From Trogon surrucura (taxonomy: Eukaryota; Chordata; Aves; Trogoniformes; Trogonidae), in NCBI GenBank assembly GCA_020746105.1, contig CM036658.1, forward strand, positions 31,087,099 to 31,151,098: a stretch of DNA of 64,000 nucleotides, given 5' to 3'. The notes below the pieces were generated by a model. The model was not told the origin of the DNA. It was given only the letters and a program-made list of their open reading frames with translations, and made no database searches. Both the position numbers and the translations under genes were made by a program. Shown piece after piece: positions 43,466 to 54,767 of the stretch. The first letter of the stretch is position 1. The number at the start of each line of letters is the position of its first letter.

Positions 43466-46400
43466 ATAGCAGAGCCAACTGGAGATGATAGCATGACTGT
43501 GATTGTTTCGGTGTTGCTTTCAATATCCCATATGCAAACAGACTGAAAACCTGCAATAGAGACTAGCAACTTCCAAAGACATAACTGAGACTTTTTTTTT
43601 TTAGTATTTTTTTCCGTTTTGCAAATTGGTAACTGGAGAAAAGAATAACTGTAACACTATAGAAAAAAAAGAAATATGTTTATCGTATCAAAGGAACAGT
43701 GAAAAAGTGACAAATTAATAATTGCAGGCAAGTTGCCAACAATTAAATTGTACAATTACAGTTTTCTGCTAGGAAATGAATCTTGAACCATATAGATTAG
43801 CTTTAGTTTGGATTAAACAAAAGTCAGGAGTGAAAGAGTTAGTCATTTTGGTATAATTTAAAAAGCAAATACAAGTTAAAATGTTAAGATAAATAACAGC
43901 AAGTTTCAAGACGCAGCAGAAAATTTTAAATAAACTTATTTGAAAAATGTCATTTCATTTATCAAAGAATAATAGAATTTTAAAAAGAAAATATGTGTTA
44001 AGATGCAAAATATTCCTTTTATTTCTCTTTTTTCTTTTTTTCTTTTGTTTTGTTTCTTTTTTCTTTTGTTTTCTTTTTTATTTTTTTTATTTTTTTTTTC
44101 CCCCCCGAGAAAGGCTGTGAATTGCAGACTGATCTTTTGTACACAAAATATACAAAAACTAAAGTTCTATATTTGGGAAAAATTGACATCACATCTATGG
44201 ATGTTTTTGAAAGGTTAGAGAACATTACACTTTACAAAGTTGCAAAACCAGACAACATGAAATCAAGAGTGCTAAACGCCACAGAAGCTATATGGGCATT
44301 AACACATATTTCATTATGTATTAGGTGAGGGAGATACTCAGTAGTGAGATCTCCCAGGAGTAGTAAGAAGATACCACTTGCCTTTGCTTCTTCTGCCCTC
44401 TCAACTTTTCTGCTCCAGGAAATGAGTCTTAGGAATTTAACCAGTCTATATTGATTAATTAGTCAGTTTTAGGCTTGGTTCAAAATCGTGATTGAGAGAG
44501 CAAATAAAAAACTGGGAAAAAACTTAACTTGATTGATAACTGAAACTAATCCCACAAAAAGTCACACTTCGTACTAATCAGGTATATCCACATGGGGACT
44601 TAAAAGAAGTAATTAAAAAAAAATAAAATTCTATAGTTTTGGTGGCATCGAATACTGATTGTCCTTGGTTTTGCTTTAGGTATTAGACAAACTGGCAAAT
44701 GTCCACTTCTACATTTCCTAACACAAACAGAATTTTCTAACTAAAAAACAATATCCCAAAACCTATTTGAGCAAGATCAGAATGAAAAATGAACACTTTA
44801 GCATGCCATAGAGAAACCAAGAAAGATGTAATCCTGGCTATTTTTCCCTAATTAAAAGCAACAATATTCTAACACTACCCAAGCTGAAACCAAGAATTGC
44901 TGGGGCAAGGCAATTTGCCGAGACATGACTGCACTGAAGACATGGTTAGGCAAACAGGTAAATCTTAAAAACACAGTTATGCACAGGCACCACAACATTA
45001 TTAAATATTTCAGAAACATGAGTAATCAAATAAGCATCTGGATGCCGATGTACTTTCCTGTATTGGAAGGATTAAAAGGCTCCTGTATGAGACAGTTACC
45101 AAGTACACAAATCTCACGAGGACAGAAAATGTTATTAGCTGTGTGTGCAGAATCTTCAGAGGTCTAAAACCATCTTGCCCTCTACCTGTCTCCGGGATAT
45201 CACTAGGGATAATGTGAGCTTCTTTTATGCTTTTCTGGGTTTTTTTATGAGCTTGTTGGATTTTATAAATCACCAGCTCATAGTGTCCTTCCACTCTTCA
45301 GTCTGCACTAACAAAAACACGCATGAGCATTTTTGAGGATATAGCAATTTTCTAGCCTAGCAGCAGCAGAGATATGGTTAGCTGTGGTTGAGTTAGCTGT
45401 GGGGAGAACCACTGCAAACTGCTTCACAAATGAAAGTGGAAGAAACACGCCTGACTGCTTTAAGCAAGTCTCAGCAGATAAACCAACCCATTTGCTAAAG
45501 ATGCAGGAAGGTTACCAAGGAGCACTCTAGAGGATGATGCAGGATTTAAGTGTATTTGTAAGAGATAATTGAGGATGCTCTTCCAAAGGCAGTTTGAAAT
45601 TAATGACAGGTCTCAGAAAGAGGTCACCTGAGATTGCCTGTCTGCCTCATCAACAGCAGTATGTTCTTGGCCTAGCCTGAACTATCTCAAAATTACAGAA
45701 ACAAAGAGTATCAGTGTGACATAGCTTTCTCTGGAGCAGGGACAAAGAAAGAGAAGCAAAGAAATAGAAGGGCACCTGCTAATGTGGAAATAATATCACT
45801 AAGTTATAACAAGCTGTTAACCTGGCTTTATACCTCAAAGGCCAAAATGGTTTTGTCTGGTTTTTTTTTTCCAGGCTTGTTTGTTCTTTAAGAATGAAAA
45901 AATTCAGATCTCCAAAGAAACTGCTTTTTACAGAATTGTCAGATAAGGATGAAAATTACTGAGACAATTATTGAGTCCTCAGTGTTTTATTTGCAAAGAA
46001 CAACTGTCTGTTTTTAAATTAAATTTCCACTGAAAGAAAAGGGGAAGAAGAGGGCAAAGAGGCCATAAGCAGATATAGTGGTCAATGCTGACTAACTTAC
46101 ACGATTCCGATGTGAATTCTCTCTTAATATAATCACTATCATGTTATCAAACCACAGAACAGCAGAGAATTCATTTACTTCAGAACCATAACAGTACAGA
46201 AACTGTAAGCTAATCTAGGTTGCCTTGAGGACACCAGTGAAGCAATCCAGCTCAGCCTCTTATGCAAAAGAAAGAGTAGGGATGAACAGAGAAGGCTGAT
46301 ACTCTGCGGGCATAAAGCGAGGTAAGAAACGACCTGCAGAGAGTGCAGGCTGCATCACCCTGCGGTCTTATTGAAGTCAAATGGGGCATCCATTAGGGAT

Positions 46401-46704
46401 CAGGGCCAGAGCCTGCCATATGGTTTTCGGACACTGGTCACAGCCAGGATTTTCTCTTTTGTTTTATGTACAGAATTTCTTTACTGCAGTCACAGTGAAA
46501 GGGAACTTCTTAGTACTAGGCTGTTTACTGCTCACAGAACATGCTTTTAATACAGGCACCATTTATAGAAATTACAGTGCAAGAAGTAGTTGTGTTTAAA
46601 TTGACTGATTCCTCATAATATGCTTTCAAAAGACACTCCATTATTAGAATGGGGAAAAAGATAATACAGTATAAAAGTGATATATGAAAAAGTGAACAGA
46701 AATT
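43466..46704. other. Unassigned stretch
   Basis: AT-rich. It contains the polypyrimidine run at 44019-44105 (listed separately). No other recognised content. Confidence 0.4.
44019..44105 (+). repeat. T-rich (TTTTC/TTTTG)n polypyrimidine run
   Basis: About 85 bp of T with C or G interruptions ending in a C run (ttttttttcccccccg). The long-looking frames here are Phe/Leu or Lys runs. Confidence 0.9.
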
Positions 46705-46709
46705 TAAGA

Positions 46710-46772
46710 GCATGTTAAACAAACAAAACAAAACAAAACAACAAAACAAACAAAACCAAACCAAAACAAAAA
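46710..46772 (+). repeat. (CAAAA)n simple repeat
   Basis: Repeats of caaaa with interruptions immediately before the 5' edge of the next CR1, similar to the poly-T at the CR1 edge at 9809. Confidence 0.92.
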
Positions 46773-46777
46773 GCCCT

Positions 46778-47382
46778 GCATGGCATCCTGGCCTGGATCA
46801 GGAATGGTGCTGTCAGCAGGAGCAGGGAGGTGATCATGCCCCTGTGCTCCGCTTTGGTGAGGTCTCACCTCGAGTGCTGTGTCCAGTTTTGGGCCCCTCA
46901 CTGCAGGAGGGACATTGAGGTGCTGGAGAGGGTACAGAGGCGGCTGCCAAGCTGGTAAAGGGCTTAGAACATAAGTCTTATGAGGAAAGGCTGAGGGATC
47001 TGGGGCTGTTTAGCCTGGAGAAGAGGAGATTGAGGGGAGACGACATGGCTCTCTACAGCTACCTGAAGGGAGGTTGTAGTGAGGTGGGAGTTGGGTCTCT
47101 TCTCCCTAGTGGAGAGTGATAGGACGAGGGAAAATGGTTTTAAATTGCGCCAGGGAAGGTTCAGATTAGACATTAGGAAGAATTTCTTTACCAAAAGGTT
47201 TGTCAGACATTGGAACAGGCTGCCCAGGGAGGTGGTTGAGTCACTGTCCCTGGAAGTGTTTAAGAGACGATTAGATGTTGCATTGGGGGACATCATTTAT
47301 CTGGTTGATAGGGCTGGGACAAAGGCTGGACTCGATGATCTTCAAGGTCTCTTCCAGCTGAAACTATTCTATGATTCTATTC
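46778..47382 (+). mobile_element. CR1 LINE 3' fragment, about 600 bp
   Basis: A plus-strand copy: starts in gcatcctggcctggatcagg (RT thumb, the GILAWIRNG part) and ends with ctattctatgattctatt (47365-47382), a clean octamer tail. The frame 47079-47399 covers the C-terminus [17 protein letters not shown] and [18 protein letters not shown]. Subfamily as in 35693-37847. Confidence 0.92.
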
Positions 47383-48500
47383 AAAAGCCACGCAAATGAG
47401 TAATTCTGCTTACTGTCTTTATGTTTGACAAGATTAGTAAGGGAAATAAAATAACGTGTCACAGTACTATACCTCACTAGCTGGAAGGAGTTAGTTCTCA
47501 ATACCTGTGATATCTTCTTTTTATGACCAGAATGTGACTCAGGTGCAGATGACAGCAGGACTAGTTTGTGTCCTCTGTACCATTCACATATTTCACTATG
47601 TTGTAGAAAGCATGTAATCTGCTTCTCAAGAGTGATGCGAGGAAATAATCCATCTGAGGAACACACATTCAGTCAGTATTAAAAAATAAGACAGAATCAT
47701 GTGATAACTTCATGTCCTCAGCGGTCCTAAAGAGGAAAAAAATATCTACTGTTCTAATAGCAATTTTTCCATTTGCCCACAAACCAGTCATAGATTTTCA
47801 AGTGCCCCAGATGCAAGTGAAACTTTTTTTTGTCACAGTAAATAAACCACTTCCTTTCACTGAAGTTTAACAATATCACCAGGATTTTTCCCTACTTTCC
47901 TTTCTCTTTTTTTTTAATTTTTTTTTCTGTTTCACCACCAAGGGAAAAGCTCACTTTTACACTTAATTGAAAAGTGAAATCTCCAGGTTTTCCCTTAAGA
48001 CACATTTGATGGATAGTTTGTTTTCGCAAAGTTGCTTCTGCCCTTCTTGGGTCCGCTCTTTTGAAATCTGCCACATGGCTCCATTCTAAGCCTGGTTAAG
48101 AAAAAGCCTACAATTATCACCTCACACAAAGATAACTCCTGCCAAAGAAATTCCAAGTATATGTCATTCATTTTTAGATGTCATAAACTCAGTCATATTC
48201 CTTTCAAACTCTGCTCCTTTTAAGTTCATACTTTTTCTACGTCTCTCATTTATTTTAATAAGCATGGAAAGCTCCAATTTTAGTTATCATGATTCAACAA
48301 CACATTATCTCCAGTGCCAAACATCTAGATTCTCCTAAAATCTGACTGATAGTATCTAATAGAGTATTTTTACAGATATTTTTTATGTTTTCTATTAAAA
48401 ACATTTATAACTCTTACGTTCAGTGTAGTTAAGAATGAACCACTTTCTTCATATAGTATGTGTTTCACTGGGATTTCTAACTCAAAGCAGCCAAATGGTG
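47383..48500. other. Unassigned spacer
   Basis: About 1.1 kb with T-rich runs at 47909-47926. Nothing recognised until the LTR begins. Confidence 0.4.
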
Positions 48501-49353
48501 AATAGAGCCAATGCCAGCTTCAAAGACACACCTGCCACTGTCCAAGGCCAAACCTGTCAGCGACAGTGGTAGCACATCTGGGATAACGTATTTATGAAAA
48601 GGAAAAAAAAACACCCTACTGTGCAACAGCAGCTGTTAGAGAGGAGTAAGAATATGAGACACAAACAACTCTGCAGACGCTGAGGTCAGTGAAGAGGAAG
48701 GGGGAGGAAGTGCTCCAGGCACTGGAGCAGATTTCCCTGCAGCCCATGCTGAAGACAACGCTGAAAACCATTGTGAAGCAGGCTGTCCTCCTGAAGCCCA
48801 CAAAGGTAAATGATGAAGCAGATGTCCACCTGCAGCTCATGGAGGCCTCCAAGCTGGAGCAGGTGGATGCCCTTGAAGGAGGCTGTGATCCTGTGCAAAG
48901 CTCACACTGGACCTGTGAGCTCATGGACAGAGTAGCTCAGGCTGAAACAGGTTTGATTGCAGGACTTGTGACCCTGGCAGGGACCCAAGCTGGAGCAGTC
49001 TGTTCCTGCAGGACTGCACCCATGGACAACTCACACTGGAGCAGTTCATGAAGAACTGTGGCTTGTGGGAAGGGCCTACCTTGGAGAAGCTTGTGAAGAA
49101 CTGTCCCCTGTGGGAGGGACCTCACACTGGACCAGGGAGAAGTGTCAGGATTCCTTCCCCTACGGATGAATGAGTGGCACATCGGTGTTATGAACTGACC
49201 ATAACCCCTATTCACTGCCCCCCTGTGCCATTAGAGAGGAGGAGGTAGAAAAAAATTGGAGTACTAACTTTCAGCCTGGGAAAAAGAGGAGTGAGGTGAA
49301 TGTCTATTAAGATTAAGATTTTTTATTTCTCAGTAGTCTTCTTTGATTTAATT

Positions 49354-49358
49354 GGTAC
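49354..49358. repeat. Nested LTR target duplication, left copy
   Basis: ggtac before the TG of the inner LTR; the right copy is gatac (50412-50416), one mismatch. Confidence 0.6.
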
Positions 49359-50411
49359 TGTATTAGGTTTGCCTGGCTGGTTTTCGGTGGCGGCAGGGGG
49401 CTGTAGGAGGGGCTTCTACTAGAAGCTTCCCCAGGTCTGACACAGCCGATGCCAGCCAGCTCCAAAGACGGACCCGCTGCTGGCCAAGGCTGAGCCAGTG
49501 ATGATAGGAGAGGAACGCCTCTGTGAAAACATATTTAAGAAGAGTGGGAAAAGGAACTGGGCCACGAAACACCTGGCAGAGAGACAGAGGAGTGAGAATA
49601 TATGAAGACACCAAAGTCAGTGAAGAAGGAGGAGGATGTGCTCCAGGAGCCAGAGCAGAGAGTCCCCTGGGTCATGGGGCTGTCGCCCTGCCTCACCACC
49701 TTGAAGGTGACAAGGGTGTAGTTGTTCACCTGTGGTCCATGGAGGAACCCCACACTGGAGTAAGTGGATGCCTGAAGCGGACTGTAGTCCCATGGGAAGC
49801 CCGCACTGGAGCGGGTTGGCTGGCAGGACTTTTGTGACACCACGGAGGACTTGCATTGGAGCAGTTTCCCCCTGAAGGACTGCACCCCATGGAGAGACTT
49901 GCACTGGGGCAGTTTGTGATGAACTGTCTCTCGTGAGAGGATCCACGTTGGAGAAAGCGTGTGGTCATCTGCCATGAGAGGGATCCCACAATGACCCAGA
50001 GGAAAAGTGAGGAGTCCTCCCCTGGAGGAGGAAGGAGCAGTGGAGACAGCATTGGATGAACTGACCACAACCTCCATTCCCTGTCCCTCTGTGCCCCTTT
50101 GAGGGGAGGAGGTGGATAAATTGGGATTGATGTTAAGCCTGGAAAGAAGAGAGGGATGGGGAGAAGGTGTTATTTTTTTTATGATCTGTTTTTATTTCTC
50201 ACTACCTTCTCTGATTTGTTCTTTATTATATTTAACTAATTTCCTCAGAATTGGGTCTGTTTGCCCAAGACAGTAGATGGGGGTGATTTCCTCATCCTTT
50301 TCTCAAACCATGGGCCCTTCGTAATATTTTTCCCCCTGTCTAGCAGACAAGGAGGGGGTGATAGAGTAGCTGTGTGGGTACCTGGCCACCAGCCAGGGTC
50401 AAACCACCACA
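49359..50411 (+). mobile_element. Younger avian ERV solo LTR nested in an older one
   Basis: Starts tgtattaggtttgcctggct and ends gggtcaaaccaccaca; 1053 bp. A TATTTAAG box lies at about 49529-49536 near the left end. Family blocks follow: gtcagtgaagaaggaggagg (49617), repeated cactggagc units, gatgaactgaccacaacctc (50053), ctgatttgttctttattata (50211) and cctggccaccagccagg (50381). It is flanked by ggtac and gatac. Frames on both strands (for example 49535-50077, minus) are repeat artefacts. No ERV body, so a solo LTR. Confidence 0.85.
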
Positions 50412-50416
50412 GATAC
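50412..50416. repeat. Nested LTR target duplication, right copy
   Basis: gatac; see 49354-49358. Confidence 0.6.
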
Positions 50417-50784
50417 AAATTAAATTAATTTCTGTTTTGCCCATGACAATAATTTCTGAGTGATCTCCTTGTCCTTATCTCAATCCATGAGTCTTTCATT
50501 ATATTTTCTCTTCCCTGCCCAGCTGAGGAAGGGAGTGATAGAGTGGCTTTGGTGGGCAACTGGCATCTAGCCAGTGTCAAATCAATGGAAGTATGTAAAA
50601 AATCCATCACGCAGGCTTGAAGGTTACACCCACATTTTTAAAGTCCTGTAGCAACAGGCGAGTGACAAAACGGCAGGTGATAAGATGCACTGGAAGCTGC
50701 AGACCCAACCCTGCATGCAGGCTGTTCAGGACATTGGTCGCTCGAGACTGACCCCGGAGGCGACAATCTTGTTCAGTAACATCC

Positions 50785-51161
50785 TGAATAACCAAGGAGC
50801 CTTTTTCAAGGAGACCACTGCTTGCTCCACATGGAGAGGGGCCTAGAAAAGGTGGCCTAACCAAAGCTCATGTCCACCCTCCACATCAGTGGTCCACTCT
50901 GGCCTCCAGTCGGGAGACGTGGAGACACACCATCCATAACGCTGCTGCCTCCTTTGAGAACGCACGTAGAATTAGTCTCGAGGAGAAAAGACAATGCAGA
51001 AAGAACTGTGCTTCACCAGTACCGCCTAAGGAGACTTTCTGCTGTGCCTTTTGCAACCGGACTTGCCTATCTCGCATCGGCCTTTGTAGCCATCAGCGCA
51101 CTTGTAGCAAGTGAGGGTAGATCCCTTCCCATATCTTTGTTCGCGAAGCCTAGCCATGATA
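50785..51161 (+). mobile_element. RTE-clade LINE, C-terminus and 3' end (AviRTE-like)
   Basis: An open frame without its own ATG runs from 50788 to a stop at 51112-51114 (108 codons). It contains HQWSTLASSRETWRHTIHNA (RTE pattern W..LA.DR..WR), then FENARRISLEEKRQCRK, and a terminal zinc-finger-like segment FCCAFCNRTCLSRIGLCSHQ with H and C following. This is the typical C-terminal end of RTE-type LINE proteins. After the stop, tctttgttcgcgaag (51136-51150) is a small hairpin followed by ccatgatata, the kind of 3' end RTE elements have (hairpin plus ATG-like repeat). Upstream of 50788 the similarity fades (frameshifts); the 5' limit may be anywhere between about 50600 and 50785. Confidence 0.7.
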
Positions 51162-52447
51162 TAAGAGTAAATTTCACTCAGCTCTTCACATAAAGAAAAG
51201 GTAATGAGCATGCCAATTATTTTCTCAGCCTGTACAAGACAGGGTGAAGATTTATTGCTGTTTTTCAAATGTGATAAAGATGATCTGAACTGCTCAGAAT
51301 GTTCATACTCAAGCTGTCTTCTTGAATCAAGTTATTCTGTGCCAGAAAAATCCAATCTGAGTACAAAAATGTAATCACAGGTGAGAAATTCTAGGCCACA
51401 TCCCAGAGCACCTATATCACATCCTCATTCCAGCATAGGGATAGTAGAGTGAAATCAAATTTCATATAGATTGTATAGCATGTTAAGTACCTTTGCTATA
51501 ATAATCAACATTTTAATTTCATAATAGTTGTATATTTGATTTGTTTGCAAAATCATAAATGATTTCAGATCCAAGTAACAGGCTACGCTACAGATTAAGT
51601 CCTTAGATTCATGTAAAGCCATTCTTAGCTGAGTTTCCATAAACTGAATTAGATGTCAATGAATTGACATCAATATATTCCTTGTTTTTCTGGGTTAATT
51701 TTTAAACTTATACAGAGTAAATAAAAAATGTTTCTAATAAGTACCGCGTTAACTAGACCATGTTCTTCAGTGTTTCAAAAATACAAGCTAGATTGCTGCA
51801 GTACGTTGGGTTTTCAGTCTAGGCACTTCTGGCATAAAATAATAGAATTTAATTACCTAATTCTATCAATTAAGAAAAAGTAGCTGTATCTATCAACATA
51901 ATAAGATTATGAGACTTTTTGTGATATAAATTAGTTCCTTTTAAAAGCAACAGTTTTGACTGGAAGATATGACAGTGACCCAACACAAAGTCTGTGGTAT
52001 TCTGAAGTCCTCCAACAAGAAGTGTTAGAACTAGAAAACTGGGCACTTTCTTGACAAATTCTTTCACTAGGTTGAAAGTGCTTACTGATATAAGGATGCA
52101 TCTTCTCTGGGGCCAAGTAGTTTTTCGAAAAGCACAGTAGCAGACAGGTACCAAAATATTTAATAGCTTTTGATTGAGAGGATAGCGAGGTAGATTGACT
52201 CCAGAGAAGCAAAATTTTACTTTTTGATTTCTCTTGCTTCAGTGAACTATGAAGTTTTAGGCTGCTGTTGGAGATTAAAATAGCTTACTTGTAGAATATT
52301 AGAATTAATCGTGGGATTGCTTCAAATTGCAATAAATCACAGTTTGATTTGTCTTATAAGTGATATTATTTGGCATGAGTAGCCAGATTTACTGAAGCCC
52401 TTAGGTGCAGACTGTGGACTTTTACCTAAATACTAATTGCCTTAGGT
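51162..52447. other. Unassigned AT-rich spacer
   Basis: Nothing recognised. Confidence 0.4.
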
Positions 52448-52910
52448 TGAAGAAAGGCCCCAAATCGAGTGCTAACTGAGAAAGATAAGGTCAACAGAAA
52501 ATGCATCCTTGAGATAAAGAAAAGAATGAACATGTGGAGTGACAGAAAGGATTCAATGAGGAACAAGAAGCGCCAGACCCAAATATTACTATTGGACCAA
52601 ACCATCGCATGAGGGGAGGTGAACTTGGATTTTAAGGGTATAAATGCCCAGCAATTTCTTTATTCAGGGTGCCTCTTGGAGGGTCCCAGCTCAAGCTGAA
52701 ATAAACCAACTCTGTGGCAGAATTCAGCTCAAGCTGAAATGAACCAACTCTGTGGCAGAACCTAGGATCTGAACTCTGCTTTACAGTTGGAGGCTAAGAC
52801 TGGATCCAGCCACACCTAGACTTCTCTCCGTGGTAAAGTTTAGAAAGCAAGGGGGGCCAGTCTGAACCTCACAACTCGGCAGAAGGGTCTTTGTGGACCC
52901 TTCTATAACA
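52448..52910 (+). repeat. Probable class I ERV solo LTR with duplicated poly(A) region
   Basis: Starts near tgaagaaaggcccca and ends cttctataaca (CA at 52909-52910). It contains a TATA-like box gggtataaatg at about 52637, and gggtgcctcttggagggtcc, a typical R start. A 46-bp unit, agctcaagctgaaataaacc then aactctgtggcagaa, is duplicated in tandem (52690-52735 and 52728-52760), with AATAAA intact in the first copy only (second reads aatgaac). A U5-like part follows. No gag or primer-binding site follows; the next LTR starts 24 bp further on. No target duplication found. LTR assignment is by layout. Confidence 0.6.
52690..52760 (+). repeat. Tandem duplication inside the LTR
   Basis: Two copies of cagctcaagctgaaat(a/g)aac followed by caactctgtggcagaa. 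The first has aataaac (poly(A) signal), the second aatgaac. Confidence 0.9.
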
Positions 52911-52933
52911 GTTGCATGGGTTTCACACTGTGG

Positions 52934-53917
52934 TGTTGTCATGGCCTTGTGCCTGGCAGGGTTTTTTTGTAGTGGGGGGAGGGCTGTGAGAGTGGCTCCT
53001 TGTGAAAATTCCAAAGCCTCCCCACCCCTGGCTAAGGCTCACCCCTGGCCAAGGCCAAGACAATTAGCACCTCTGCTATCAATGTATTTAAGAGGGGAAA
53101 CCTTTGTCTTGCTTTCTGTGTTGGGGAGTTGTTTGTCTTGGAGGGGAAGGGAGTTGAAGAGAGAAATCATGTGGTCACAAGATCAGTGAGTAAGAAGAGG
53201 GGGAAGAAGGGTACTGGAGCAGAGATCTCACTGACGCTCGTGTTAAGATAGCAGGATGAGACCCTGCAGACCAAGGAGACTGACAGCAGCAGAATGTCCA
53301 GGACACAGAAGCACATCCAGACCCCAGACCAGGGCAGAGAGAGACCATGTGCGAGCAGAGGATGCACCCGTAAGGAACCGTGGCTCTGAGGAGCACCTGC
53401 CCCAGAGCAGAGGACACTGCGTCCTGTGCGTAGGAAGGACTCAGGTGGAGAAGGAGGATTGTATCACATGAGATAGACACTACGTGGCATTGAGGGAAGA
53501 CTGCGAGAAGTCCTCTTCCCAAGGAAGGATTGCCATGGACAATGAGTAACGGACAGACCGCACCCCACATCTCTGTTCCTCTGTGCCGCTGGTGGGGAGG
53601 ATGTAGCTGGGAAGTAAGGAAGGGATGAGGGGAGAAGGGTATGTAAGATTTGTTTGTATTTATTTCATATTCTATCCTACTCTGACCTAGTTAATTTAAT
53701 TGAACTGGTGGTAGTAAATTAAATTTATGTTTTCTTCCAAAGCGTACTCTTTCTACCGGGACCATAAGAGGCAAGTGAAACCCTGCCTGTCCTAATCTCA
53801 ATCCTTGAGCCTCTTTTGTTGAATTTTTTCCCTCTCCATCCCTAAAGGGAGGAGGGTGGGGCTGAGCGAGCAGCTACATAGCTCTTGTTCCTTGTAGGAC
53901 AGGATCAAACTACAGCA
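52934..53917 (+). mobile_element. Avian ERV solo LTR (1-kb family, diverged)
   Basis: Starts tgttgtcatggccttgtgcc and ends gatcaaactacagca. A tatttaag box at 53091-53098, gatcagtgagtaagaagagg (53180), tgtgccgctggtggggagga (53581), taatctcaatccttgagcct (53792) and ccatccctaaagggaggagg (53837) follow the order in 49359-50411. Internal ERV sequence is absent. No clean target duplication is visible. Confidence 0.75.
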
Positions 53918-53937
53918 GAGGTATATATTGGCTGAGC

Positions 53938-54116
53938 AGCAGGCAAAGGAAAAAAAAAAGAGTAGGATGAGAAAACTAAAAGAAACCACTGTAGACACAT
54001 ACATATACACACACACCCCAAAAAAAGAAAAAAAAAAAAAAGACAAAGAATAAGATGAGAAAACTGTAAACAAAGAGAAACAACTGTAGACACACACATA
54101 AACACACACACACAAA
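53938..54116 (+). repeat. A-rich/(CA)n tandem duplication
   Basis: Two similar units of roughly 90-105 bp. Each has an A run, gataagatgagaaaact-like text (aggatgagaaaactaaaaga and aagatgagaaaactgtaaac), aaccactgtagacac or aacaactgtagacac, and an (AC)n stretch. The duplicated unit makes a long chance frame (53798-54115, minus) that is not a gene. Confidence 0.8.
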
Positions 54117-54356
54117 TTTCTATTTCACTTTTAAATTTGACAGAAAGTTTCAATATGATGTGGCTTTCTCAAGACATATCACATGCTTAGTTCCCCCAGA
54201 GTCATTGTCAGGAATAAGATGTTGAAGCAAAAACTTTATCCTTTTAATAATTTGGTCTATATTTGATGTCCTGAAAAACAGGCTGGCAGACTCCAAAAGT
54301 TAGCGTTGGGATTTTAAGAAGTGATTTTGCTGAACAGCTATTTTAAAATATTCAGA

Positions 54357-54767
54357 TCATTGTAAAACAACAGAATAGGAACCGAGTACAGCTACTTCAG
54401 CAGTGGTCATCCCACAACATGTGAATCTCAAGTGGATACAAACAGCACACACAAAAGCATTTTGGTCAGAGCGTGGCAGCCTAATAACCTGTGTTAATAT
54501 ACTGGCCATTTCAGTGGCTTCAAAGTATGATCCTGTTCTGTGGCACAAAGCTTCTTTGGCCTGGCAAATGTTGCAGATCTTCTTATGCCTGTCAGTTGTG
54601 ACCCTCCTGGTCTGGACTTTCTCCAATTTCATTTTTATACCCGTCTGTTGAGAGTTGTTTCCCATATTCTGTGCATATAACAGGAAAGCTGTCATATGTA
54701 TTATCAAATTAGACTTATTTCCACTACTGACCAAGAAAAAAACAGGAATAAAATAGTAATAAAACAT
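54357..54767 (-). other. Open frame of 136 residues, origin unknown
   Basis: The longest frame in the 54-56-kb stretch that is not explained by a repeat. The N-terminal 40 residues are hydrophobic. The C-terminal half has two cysteine clusters (CNICQAKEALC and CAVCIHLRFTCC). No family recognised, and no intron or start context to judge it. Most likely a chance frame, less likely a decayed gene. Confidence 0.2.

Larger units (their letters stand above)
48501..50584 (+). mobile_element. Older avian ERV LTR, split by a younger LTR
   Basis: Left part 48501-49358 begins in atagagccaatgccagcttc, has a gtatttatga TATA-like box at about 48590, the gtgaagaggaagggggagga block and the internal ggag-repeats, and reaches ttctttgatttaattggtac. 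Right part 50412-50584 resumes with attaaattaatttctg, then aatccatgagtctttcatta and ends near gccagtgtcaaatca. Together they make about 1.03 kb, the family length. The left few bases of the LTR are truncated or decayed. No internal ERV sequence remains. Confidence 0.8.

Noticed and set aside
48689..49051. 120-residue plus-strand frame
   Set aside because: It is part of the older LTR of the 1-kb family, not a gene.
49535..50077. 180-residue minus-strand frame
   Set aside because: It lies wholly inside an LTR; related frames occur in the other LTR copies because of the internal repeats.
50870..51193. 107-residue frame starting with ATG at 50870
   Set aside because: It is in a different frame from the RTE pattern; the RTE frame has no ATG but carries the recognisable motifs.
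53175..53570. 131-residue minus-strand frame
   Set aside because: It is inside the LTR at 52934-53917.
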